64,000 nt of DNA from NCBI RefSeq assembly GCF_037392515.1, contig NC_090283.1, positions 37,278,249 through 37,342,248 of the forward strand, in the 5' to 3' direction. A program made the translations under genes and the position numbers. The DNA is from Haliotis asinina. Its lineage: Eukaryota; Mollusca; Gastropoda; Lepetellida; Haliotidae. The first letter of the stretch is position 1; the number at the start of each line of letters is the position of its first letter. The notes under the pieces are model-generated. The model searched no databases and had not been told where the DNA came from. It saw only the letters and a list, made by a program, of their open reading frames with translations. Of this stretch, positions 42,106-53,264 are shown piece after piece.

Positions 42106-43331
42106 AAGAATTCTCACCATTATTGATCATGCTTAAATTGTATCAGAATTGGCTGATGTTGAGACATTTCAGCAATGCAATGCCTCTTACATGAGTGACT
42201 GAAATGTTTATCTTTATCATAATATATGTTAAAGACCTAGGAAGCAGAATATGGTAGACATAGATACCTGTTTAGGTCATGTCAATGTCATGAACTGATA
42301 TCCCCTCTGACCCTGATCTTTGTTCTGTCAGTACCATACCTGTCCTATAGCCTTCACAAAACATGGAAAGATGAGTCATGTATGACAGTAAAGTTTCTCA
42401 AACATTTTGCTGACATGTAGTAATGTATTCTTACAAAATAATAATGCACTGATTTTAACCTACCAAAACCAAATGTCACCATGTAGCTGCAAACAGTTTT
42501 ATTATTTCAAACAGTGGTCACAGGGCCTTAATGGTGACAATCTTTATAACTCTGTAGTTTGTAGTACAGAAAAATCTAATATCTGAAGAAAATGGCAAGA
42601 TATTGTGATAACTGTAATAATAATTTTATTTGCATCATCTAAAAATTCTGAAATTCTGTGGTTCACAAGTGTATGGAAAAATTTCGCACACCTGATCTCA
42701 TTTCCAAAAACAGAATAGTATGGCCTCCAGGAGAGGGTCCTATTCAGTTAACTTTGGAAGAGGTTAAAGTTTCCAATAAAGGAGGTACATGTACTTGTCA
42801 ATTTCTTCACATTAACTCATGAAATGATTTTGAATACTATATTAATATTAAAAAGGTTTGGAGAAAATTTAGTCACATGGTCACTTTTTTCATACATAAG
42901 CATCCTGTTTCAGATCATCATAACTGTGTGATGGAAATTACCCACATTAATAACTTGGATGTGTTGAGCAATTAATTAGAATTTGGCTTAGTTACATTCA
43001 TGAAGGTCATGAGAGTCTCCTTTGTTAGAAAAAAATGCTTAACTCATGAGATTTAATGCAGTGTATTGAGACCTATCCTAGACAACGTTCATCTGGATCA
43101 TATCTTTCATTCCATAGACAAGAGAAATGGTACACAGAATTTCCATTTGCTCTGAAAGGGATATTCTAAACTGAAAGTTGCTAAATGACTAACGTCCATG
43201 AGAGTTCCAGGCTCAAAGTCGTGTTTTATCGGATTAGGTCCTTTTTCCAAACACGTGTTAACATATATATTTTGATGGTTCTAGCTTTGTGTTTCACTCT
43301 TTTCATTCATAGGCTTTAGTTTTGATCTTGG

Positions 43332-43600
43332 GACCTGTGAAGGTCCCGGGGTAGAATAGGCCTTCAGCAACTCATGCTTGCCATAAAAGGCGACTATGCT
43401 TGTCATAAGAGGCGACTAACGGGATCAGGTGGTCAGGCTGGCTGACTTGGTTGACACATGTCATCGGTTCCCAATTGCGCAGACCGATGCTCATGTTGTT
43501 GATCACTGGATTGTCTGGTCCAGACTCGATTATTTTCAGACCGCTGCCATATGGCTAGAATATTGCTGAGTGCGGCGTAAAACTAAACTCACTCACTCAC
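43332..43600 (+). mobile_element. SINE, family A, next to the last SBNO exon
   Basis: Same structure as 27042. TTTGATCTTGG flanks it exactly at 43321-43331 and 43601-43611. It lies 54 bp upstream of the last exon and thus close to its branch-point region. Confidence 0.9.
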
Positions 43601-43654
43601 TTTGATCTTGGTCTGTATTCTTATGTCTACAGTCTCATCTCTTTCTTCTTGCAG

Positions 43655-44257
43655 AACCTTTCTGCTTTTCCAAGCCAGTCCACTATACCCAGTACAAAGG
43701 AAGATTCAGCAAAACAGTTCAAAATCATCAGGGAAGATGTTACTCAAGTTGTGCCCAAATGTTTTGCTAGGGCAACTAACCCACCTGTAACTCTTAAAAA
43801 CTTCTTCAAACCAGTGTCGAGGTTCTGTAGCGAGGACTGTGCTTCCTCATTGTCATCCCCAAACTCTGAAGACCCAGAAAGTGGCTCAGCTGACATCAGT
43901 GATCAGGCCAATGAAACCAAGGTCAGAAAGACGCAGGGCAAATTACAAGCTAAAGTCAATGTTGATTTTGAAGTAGAAGAAAAGCCTACAAATCCAAATG
44001 GTGTGCAACCATCTGCACTCATTTCCAAACCAACAGTTAAAAAGGAATGCAGATCACAGAAAAGGTTGTCATGTGAAAACAGTGCACAGCCAGCCAAACG
44101 CTCCAAGCAAGTGTCATTGTTTTCATCATTTGCTAAACAGACCAGGTTGAAGGACAACAAGAGTGAAATTAATTGTCCAATATGTGGCAGGGATTTTCCA
44201 ATGGAAACTTCAAATGAGACCATAAACCAGCATGTAGATAACTGCCTTATAGGCTGA
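43655..44257 (+). CDS. sbno: SBNO-like gene, last exon with PIP-like motifs and UBZ4 zinc finger
   Basis: The acceptor is CTTCTTGCAG, in phase with exon f, and the exon runs to TGA 44255-44257. It encodes about 200 residues that are mostly low-complexity and charged. Three features stand out. TLKNFFKP (43790-43813) resembles a non-canonical PCNA-interacting peptide. QVSLFSSF (44108-44131) is a near-PIP sequence with the Gln and Leu in place but Ser before the final Phe. At the C-terminus CPIC...HVDNC (44174-44245) is a C-x2-C-x15-H-x3-C finger of the Rad18/UBZ4 type, which binds ubiquitin in RAD18, POLK and SPRTN. Human SBNO1 as I know it ends without such a module, so this tail looks lineage-specific. 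If instead the exon belongs to a separate gene, splice phase and acceptor would be coincidental. Confidence 0.85.
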   Translation, partial: NLSAFPSQSTIPSTKEDSAKQFKIIREDVTQVVPKCFARATNPPVTLKNFFKPVSRFCSEDCASSLSSPNSEDPESGSADISDQANETKVRKTQGKLQAKVNVDFEVEEKPTNPNGVQPSALISKPTVKKECRSQKRLSCENSAQPAKRSKQVSLFSSFAKQTRLKDNKSEINCPICGRDFPMETSNETINQHVDNCLIG

Positions 44258-44796
44258 ATTATTGTCCAAAAGACAAGCCTTTGTACACATATTTTATCAG
44301 TATTTTTAAGAAGTTACTTTAATTTTGCATACATTGTTAGCTGTTGTAGGCCACTTAAGAATTACATTAACATAGACTGCAAGTATCCTTGTGGACTTAT
44401 TACTGGTCAAGATCCCTTGCAGACCGGTGCAGAAGCTGGCCACGGCTCTTCTTATTGTATTTGTTTGTCAAATTGCAGGATCTATCAATTTGATGTGTAA
44501 CACTCACCAATATTTATACAATTATCATACAAGAGATTTTTGCAAGGAAAATCAATATCCAAATCTTGTTAAGTTTATGCAATTTTAGCTCACCCCACTG
44601 AATGAAAATGAGGCATTTGGTTTGTGAAAACTATTGTCAGCATAAGGTTGTTTCCTCTGTTTGGCATGAAACCAAAGGGCTAGTCTTGAGTTGGTGCTTG
44701 TTGAGGTAAAACATTGAAATTGCATGTTTCTGAATGTGCACTTACACGTGTCAGAATTTCCTTTATCATTTTGTAAATTACCATTTCTATTCTTAC

Positions 44797-44802
44797 AATA
44801 AA
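44797..44802 (+). terminator. Candidate poly(A) signal of SBNO-like gene
   Basis: AATAAA lies 540 bp after the stop codon on the coding strand; it is the first canonical signal I noticed. Confidence 0.4.
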
Positions 44803-44883
44803 ACATACAAGAAGCTTTGTTGCTTATGCATTCTGAAACGAGCACGGCCAAACTGGTCATTGTTTTGTACCTTCTCACTAGTC

Positions 44884-45042
44884 ATTAGGGCAGTGGGATA
44901 GCCTTGTGCATAAAGTATTAGCTCCTCACTCTGAACACGTGGGTTCGATTTCTCCATAAGGGTACAATGTTTGAAGCCCATTACTTGTGTTCCCTGCAAT
45001 GATATTGCTGGAATATATTGCTAGGACTGCATAGGAAGAATT
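44884..45042 (+). mobile_element. tRNA-headed SINE (family B)
   Basis: GATAGCCTTGTGCATAAAG resembles an A-box region and GGGTTCGATTTC (44941) a B box, as in tRNA-derived SINEs. The 3' body GATATTGCTGGAATATATTG is shared with family A. Confidence 0.7.
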
Positions 45043-46859
45043 ATAAATGTTTCTTTTCTCAGGAAAATATTTTTGTAAAGCAACAAGGGCAGTAGGATTT
45101 TTTTTATTTTTGATAGATAAAAATAGCGACGAGGGAAGAACACATTTTTACCTTTTTTCCTTTCCGGAAGTTAGCAATTGTTAATGACTTGTAGATTCAG
45201 TCACACTTGTCCTCACAGATACTCATTCTTATAGTGGACACGCAGATGACCTGAACAGAGCCAAGTCATTTTTTTTCTTTTTAAATGGCAATAAAAAATT
45301 GTTACACACACAAATAAAAGTGATATGCCAATGCCTGAGGAACATGTCACTTTTAGCCTAAAAGTTGCATAAAATACTCACACACTCTTGTCAATTATTC
45401 AGTTATTGAGAGATAGAACAAAAGTATGTATGGTACTGCTGATTGAGAAGATAAGACATATGCCACACAGTTCAAACGTGTTGACAATTTACAAAGATCA
45501 TGATCCAAGACATTTGACTTTTTTGTAATACACAGAGGGTATGTATGAAAAGTACTGACATTAAAATTTAGCCTGTCTATCTGTATGTCTGACCTTGTGT
45601 TATCTCATTTTCATTTACAATCCTCATAAGCATGATAATGTTTAAATGACTTCCTCAAAGTCAATAAGGCTCAAGTGATATTCGTTTGTGTAGCGCTTAT
45701 TTCCAATGTAGCACTGAAGACACTTTATAACATACTCACAAGCCTCAGGCGAGACCACATGTATTACATGTGCTTGGTTATGGGGCAGGACTGAAGTCTA
45801 ATAACTCACTGGAGTCATCTGCCAAACAGTCATCCATCCTTGGACTCTCCATGCTCAACGTTACTTAAATGCAACTGATTCGTGACCTGAGCACTACACA
45901 TGGGACCACACACCACTACAGCTTTATATGTGATATGAAATTAAGAACCGGCACTTTCTCCTCTTGTTTTTGAAAAGTGTACAAGGATATCAGAGTCCAA
46001 TGACCGCAACTGTTAAGTAGCTTAAGTTTTTAAACTTTCACAAGTAGATTTTCAATGTTACTGCTATGGAGACCATATTGAAAATCATATTTGAAACAAA
46101 GTATTAACATATTCATTGTGTCACTGTTAGGAACAAGAATTGGCCTTTCCAAAATAACCATTCTGTGGTGCTACTCCACAAGATGTGGAAGTTTTTGGCA
46201 ACACTGAGTTGACTGTCATTCCCTGAAACAAGTATACTTCAGTGGCTGGTGTTGTTTTTCTGCTAGCTTTAGGAAGACAAGGTATGACAAAAGAAATATG
46301 GTCAACACCACAGGTCAGTACAAAAGTTTGCACTCAAAGTATGAAGACATCTCCCCCTGAAACTATTGCATAATTTTCTTATGGTAATCTTTGTATGGGA
46401 AATTAGCTCAGCAAAGAGTCCTAAGTTACTAGAAGCAAATTACAAATTTTTAGACTTACCCTTTATCATGGTATACATCTCTCTCATTCTATCTTTTACT
46501 TTGACCAGAGAGTGGAAATGCGTTGTTAGGCTAAGCTGAATCAAAACTTAAAGCTTCTCTCCTACACAGTTGCTCCTGATACTTCACCCTCCCAGTCACA
46601 CTTGACTGCTATATTGACAATTTCTCAAGCTCCCTGATCAGCAATTTCACTACCCAGCATCCCTCCAACATTACGGATTGTTTCCCGTGTGATGTTTCTT
46701 CCCAATTCGGTGCTTCAGACTTATGTACCGTTTACCGCTTATTGTAAGGTAAAGAGCATCACTTAATCTATTTCAGCAGCACCACAGATGATTGCCAAAT
46801 ATTAACAGCATTTATGTTCAACCAGGAAGTTGAAAGGCTTCACACTGGCCATACATCTG
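45043..46859. other. Intergenic, no gene recognised
   Basis: AT-rich DNA. 46395-46450 (TTAGCTCAGCAAAGAGTC) matches 21418-21480, a dispersed repeat of unknown type. Confidence 0.4.
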
Positions 46860-47165
46860 GCTGCCCTCAATATATAACAGAAACAGCCTAGGGTGTTAGG
46901 GTCTACTGACCCTGAACTCCAGTCTTTGCTTCATTTGTATGAGGTTGCTGATGAGTCTCAGAAAGTGCAGCCACCAGCCTGGAACCTTTCAGTACTCGGA
47001 CATCTTGTCCCAGAGGAATATCAACCTTTGGCTGAAAAATATTCCAAGCACACCACTTCAAGACCTTTTTGTCTTCATCTCTTGCAATCGATGCATGCAT
47101 CTTCGAACTTCATAATCTAGATGTCAACCTGATGCATTTTGAGAGGGAAAGGAATACCAGTGTTT
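46860..47165 (+). pseudogene. DIRS tyrosine recombinase fragment, second locus
   Basis: PAWNLSVLGHLVPEEYQPLA, then SKHTTSRPF and, in another frame, ELHNLDVNLMHFER. The DLS..L..L and ELHxLDV blocks match the recombinase remnant at 20040-20640, so this is the same class but a separate, shorter fragment. Confidence 0.55.
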
Positions 47166-50100
47166 TTCTTGGCTTACCCCCTGGATGCCGAGTTTTTTTT
47201 CAGGCGCACATTCTCGTAAGGTTTGAAAAGTGAGCGTTGTGCGAGAAAGGCGCTCGCGTGGTCCTGGATCTGCGGACGGCTATAAAATTACACACAAATG
47301 TAGAATATTTAATTTCCTATCCGTTGGTATAAATATAACTAGGACTACCTCAGGGGTTTGAGAAATAGACACTGCTAAATGTTGTCCAAAACTTTCGTGT
47401 ACGTTAAAAAACAGTACATTTCTCCGTTTTTTTATCGTGCACCGATAAAAGCACTCTGCTATGATTTTTTAAATTTGTCATCTTTACGTAAATTGCGAGG
47501 GAAGAAAATATAGCTTGATATCTGAACGACATAAGTGTATATGAAATGGATTTATGTGCTAAGGCATAACGTCATACGCACAAAATAAAAAATGACCCGC
47601 AATAAATGTAAAAAATCGATTTTCTTCTAATACGTCAAAAGTCGACAGAGAGGTCATGCACTTATATAGATAAAGGGGCATAACTCCGCTATGCTTTACA
47701 TTAAGTCCATGTAACTCAGTTCACATGGAGAGAATTTGCTGTGGATAAGGACAGCATATTTTCGTTATGTTTTGTTCACAGTGAACCAAACTATTCCAGT
47801 ACAAAGTTCCCCAGTGTGAGCACATACCATCTGGGAGTTTTACAATTTATAAGAAAAGATGCCAATGTACTACATCAGAAAGCAGGTAGTAGCAATTCGG
47901 ATGGCCCAATCCGATACATAATTTAGTTCTTGGATTCCCATACTCTCCCGTTTGCGTGGATGTATTTTGATTAATTTTGCATCATTATTAAAGGAGTAAC
48001 AGACACATCTTTAAATGTAATGAAATAACTGAAAATAATGCGACATTTTAGTTGACGTCATGGCATGTTTTGTGTATTTTGTGACGTCGGAAAAAGACGA
48101 CACTGGTTTGCTGATTAGTATATATCTAACCTAATTTCCACTCTGTGTGTAAAAGATCTCGGCTTCTGTGTCAGAATTCAACACTTTCTAGACAAAACAT
48201 AAAATGAATGGCTTTACCACTGAAATAGTGTCCTGAATATATCAACAATTACACGGTTGTACTACATATCTTATTGTGAGCAACACGCGCACCTGTCAGG
48301 CATCAATTTAGCATAAATTAAAATTTCATAACACCTGAATATTCTTGGAATAATCATTTAGGATATACGCTTTTCTTCTTATGATTATGTAATTATTTCA
48401 CTTCATAAGTATGCAATGAAAGGTACAAAGAGATCGCCTTTTTCGTATGGAACTATTAGAATATGGACGTAAGGTTTGTCCAAATCAAGACATGACCTGG
48501 TGTATATATTTTTAAACAATTTTCGTATGAATATTGTTTGAGTTAGATATTCTGCCATTAAAGTAAGTTTTAATTTGAACTGACTTTATTATCTGAAACA
48601 ATGGTAATGAATCATAAAACGATTTTGACAAACTCGCACCTGGTCAGTCAATTTTCATAATTGTTTTGTCTATAAAAACGACACAAACCAATGCAAAGAA
48701 GAAGACAAGTCTTTTGAATATGTGTGCCTATACATTTCATACAAGGTACAACTCATGCCATTAATATTAACAGTTTTACTTGTAAGGTTGAATTAAATCG
48801 CTGTTTATTAACCTGTTCTTATGACACTGCAATATTTGTCCCAACGTATTGAATATTGTACATCACATGTTGCAGTAATGGCTACGTGTGATCTTCTAAC
48901 ACTTGTGTAAAGGCTTAAAATGTGGTAAAGTACACTTACTGAGTCAATTTCCCATGTAAATATTATTCAAACAATCAAAAGCTTTCAAAGAATAAAAACG
49001 CATACCCTATATCCACATATGGTGTGATGTTGAACACAGATATATGCAGATACTGAAATCAGTTTCATGAAAAAATGTCTGCACGATACGCAAAATATAC
49101 ATCATAATACTAAAAGTGCAACCGGACTGATATGGCCATTGTGTTTTCTCTTGTTCAACCGACCTTCACCTCAAAGAAATTGCCTAATATGTGCAACAAT
49201 GTTGACGTGTGACATCACTACCTATGACCGATTTCTTTCAAAATGGTGGCTTCGCCGACAAGGGTACACAGGATTTTATGAGGCCTTTTTCCTTGATTCA
49301 GGGATCTTTTGTACATAAATGAGAGATGTAAGTAATCAGAATTATTCTGACTATATGTGTATTGTTATATGATTTTATAGCTTACACTGTAAATGACGAA
49401 AGAAGCCAGGAATTTTGACAAGTGCCGTTGTCGTTCTACGTCATTTTTGCGTCAGTCACGGCGTCACGCTGCACCAAAAGTTTGACAGTTTCATATGAAT
49501 TATCAAATGATTACATTGTATCTATTTTTAAATTTACTATTTCTTGCTACGATACTCTTCCGCTCAATATTCTGAGCGTATTGAGCCATTGTAAGCGATC
49601 ATTACACGGCTGGATGCTGGAAAATTTCCGAAAATGCTACGCAGTGTAAAATCGGATTTTTTTGTTGTTTACATTTCAAACAAGTGCTGTCTTTCGAGCA
49701 CAGCGTTCGTACCTAGTATCTTTCGTTTGGTTTTAGCTAGACAGTTGGTATTGGTGACAAAGACCATTTGTAATTTGATTCTAAGATGTGTGGGGAGTTC
49801 CATAATGCATCTCTTGCAGCTGACTATGAAATATAAGCGACGTAATAGGCATCGCAATACCGGCCTTCTAGAAACGGGATTTTGTAAACACCATCCAATA
49901 TGGCGGAAAGTGCACTTCGGCGTTCGTGTTTACAAGTGCATTTTCGAAAACATCCCAACCGATTCTGGGTTCATCGGCGACGTTTCAGAATTATCATTAC
50001 GGGTTACATGTAAACTTGATATCAGTGATCAATAATATGCTATTTTTGAGATTCAGTACTCACAGTATTTATCCGATTTCCACATTTCAAAACATACAGC

Positions 50101-50530
50101 AAATAACGCTCTGAATCGCGTTTTTCGATAAGGTGAAAAATGGCAACATTTACGATGAAGCTTATTGTGAAAAGCAGTTTTAAGTACTTTAGCTTGGTCT
50201 GAGATGATAGTGGATGGTATCAAGAAACAGGGAAGTTTCCACAGAATTCAAAACTGTGAAGTATATATATGTGCGTGGTATATCTAGAAGTTTATTGGAC
50301 TTCAAAGTGAGGGGTGAAGAGGAAGGACATATATGACCGTGTGGCATCCAGGGGGTTAGGTGGGACGTTCTTGCCACAGATCAATTGCAAGGAAAGTGAG
50401 ATGGATTCTTCGTCATTCCGCCAATGTCCACAATCTTGTTGCCTGAAACACCAAGGGTCTCTTCCTTTGCCCTGTCGGGGCTTTATGGGTGTATCTAGCT
50501 GAATCTTCACTACCATAGAATAGGCAAGAG
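47166..50530. other. Intergenic, no gene supported
   Basis: AT-rich DNA without clear repeats. A CRE palindrome TGACGTCA lies at 48053-48060. An ATGGCGG-containing segment near 49900 is discussed as a finding. Confidence 0.4.
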
Positions 50531-50539
50531 ACTTTTTAA

Positions 50540-51272
50540 TGTAATGCGCGGTCTCTGTCGGTCCATCCATAATTTGTTTCCAGAGCATAACTCAACTTGA
50601 CAGATATGTGAGGCAGATCCCAAAGTGAAGCTTTTGCTATTTGCAGAGTTGGTTCACTACTATCCCCCTGTCCATCTGTCAGTCTAATCATTTTGTTTCT
50701 GGAGCATAACTCGAAAACTGTTCAATTTATTTAGACCAAAATTTGCAGATATAACAAAACTTAGTAGATATGTATGGCAGACCCCAACGTGGTTCCTTTT
50801 GCTATTAACAGATTTTTTTATTTATCATTTTCCCATTTTCCCAAGGCAACGAGTCTCAAAACGGAGGGATGGGCTTCGATTCCGGAGCACAATTCAAAAA
50901 CTATTTAATATCAATATCTGTGAGGAAGACCACAAAGTAGTGTCTTTTGCTATTTGCAAACTTTTTGGCATTTTTATATTTCCCATGGAAACAATTTGGA
51001 CTTAGTCTCAAAATGGACAGATGGGCTTTGTTTCAAGTGCACAACTGAAAAACATTTCATATCTTTCAACAGATCTTGGCAGATATAGGAGACCGATCTT
51101 GAACTGGTGCCTTTTGCTGTTTACAGATATATGGCATTTAGATTTTTCATTAATTTCATGGAAACAATTAAAACAATCTGAAAAAAAACATTAAGTAACT
51201 TGTCAGATGCTTTGTCCTTTCAAATATGTGGGGCCCGGTGGGGTTATGTCATTTTCTGATGACTCTTGTTTC
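50540..51272 (+). mobile_element. Tandem-cored Helentron/pearl-like repeat, degraded copy
   Basis: The left end is worn (TAATGCGCGGTCTCTGTCGG). About three core units follow. The 3' end is GTGGGGCCCGGTGGGGTTAT, then GTCATTTTCTGATGAC, where one mismatch breaks the hairpin, then TCTTGTTT. Confidence 0.65.
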
Positions 51273-52066
51273 AAAAAGTGCTTTTTATACAAAACCTCTC
51301 TGAAATTAGTGGTGAATGTGAACATTCGAAATGTTATTTTGTGTGTCTACAGTCAGCACTCGTCAACTCTCCTGTTGCCCTCCTGATCCTCAGAAGGGGA
51401 AGTCAATGCCATACCTCATGTAATGCACCTTAAAAATGGACCAGTCATGTCCCGAATATGTTAAACTGTATCGGGGCTCATTCAGTTGTTAAATGTTTCA
51501 GGGGTATGCTGAAGTTCTTTGTGTATATTTATTTAAAATAATAATGCTTGGATAATTGTGATAATACAACAGATGCACCGACTCTGGCAAAATTTATAAT
51601 GAGGCCTAATTCAATGTTTGCTTAATGGCTTTTGTTTCTAATATAGCTTGTAACTTGGGTACCTTATCAAATAAATCATGGCATTTTATCATACAGTGTA
51701 GACAGAGTTTTTGTTTTGCTGAAAAGTGTGTCGAATAGAGTTGTTACCTTAGTTACGGATTCATCTAGAAACATTTTCAAACTACGAGGCCGTAACTTGT
51801 CAATATAACTTTTTGAATAGTATGACTGGGATGAGTTTTAGTTACTTTTGACTGGAGTCTTTCTCGAGGGTATTACTAATTTTATTTATGTGTTCCTAGT
51901 ATCTGCATCTGAATATGACATGTCTCGCGTAGTGGTAATAATTCACTGATTTTCTCATATAAATTTTTACTCCTAGGGAATTTCTTGAATAGGTTTTCTG
52001 TAAAGGAAAGAAAATTACACTGGCATGAAACATAAAACTGATTTTTTTTTCACAATCCGATTTTTA
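51273..52066. other. Intergenic, nothing recognised
   Basis: AT-rich sequence with no exon-like or repeat structure that I can support. Confidence 0.4.
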
Positions 52067-52250
52067 TAGCTGCATGGGAAGTCTACGGTATGCACTAGGC
52101 TGTTATGTTTGGGCGTTTGAATCACATGGTGTGGTTGAGTTTCACCACCCTTGGTTTTCGGCAATGTTTCATTTCACTCAAAACTCACCCAATGTTGAAT
52201 CATTAGATTTACTGTGTGTTCCTTTTGTTTGTAGGATACGTGTATTGCTG
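52067..52250 (+). repeat. Repeat R1, solitary copy
   Basis: GCTGCATGGGAAGTCTACGG and the following 170 bases resemble 59565-59740 (direct) and the reverse complement of 57100-57300. Confidence 0.65.
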
Positions 52251-53264
52251 TTAGTTGATATTGTCCGTCGGCACACACATCGTCTGCCTTAGTTAGTGGC
52301 ACACAAGCAAGATCAAATACACTGGGAAAACACAAGCTGATTTGATATCAACGTTTTTAATCCTCAGCAAGTTCAGTTTTAGGCGGGGATGGTTAACGAT
52401 GAGGGGCGAAGGAGAAGTAGAAGAAATAATTCCAAGTGACACATTTGAAAGTATATATTTATTGGTCTGATAGTATGTATATAAGTATATACACACACGA
52501 TAACGAACTTTATGACTCTATATGCCGAGTGATGTGCCCTACTAACAAACATACACGCTCAAAACATTTACAGTATATGTACATAAACGGAATAGGTGCT
52601 TGCAAAACCCGATGCACCAGTAATAGATAAAAGGGACATACGGCTGTTGAGTAAAACATCTTTTATTCCTGCTGAATGTGACAGGTTGTCCACTGTACAA
52701 GGTGAGTTCCGATTGAACACCGTCGCTTATGCAGCTGGTGCGAATCTTCAGGTTCAGAGTGTCTCTTTGACGATAAGGTTAAGCAAGTGAAACTTGTGCA
52801 ATTTCGAAATCCAAGACAGAATATTTTCTTTCAAAGACGTCTAATTCACATATATATCTTTCTCTGAATGTGCAGGCCCTTCACAGTTACTATTTACAGA
52901 AATCGTGGTCACAGGATCTCAATCATCTGAGTCACAATCCCGTCACATTACATGATGGCCTTACATTTCATGGCCTCCTTGTTCCGTGCACCTTTGTGAT
53001 GTTTTTCAAAACAGTGTTCTCTCGATTTGAATTAAGTGTCGCCAAAGCAGTCACGGAAATAAACAAATAATAACTTCCAGCGTTTTGTTGGGTGGTACTT
53101 ACTCGATTTTGTGCAAACGTAACAGGAATGACGACAAACTCTAAACATGTATCAGACTGGTTGTCATAGGGTGGAATCACAAGACTAGTCATGTAGCGCG
53201 TCAGGGTCGTCTGTCGTATACCGAGTAACATTCCTTATCCTCTGCTTGCTGCCAGGAATACTTC

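Noticed and set aside
48053..48060. TGACGTCA as a functional CRE
   Set aside because: A single 8-base palindrome with no gene nearby that I can support.
49634..50035. 133-codon plus-strand frame
   Set aside because: No recognised domain; composition is like surrounding non-coding DNA.
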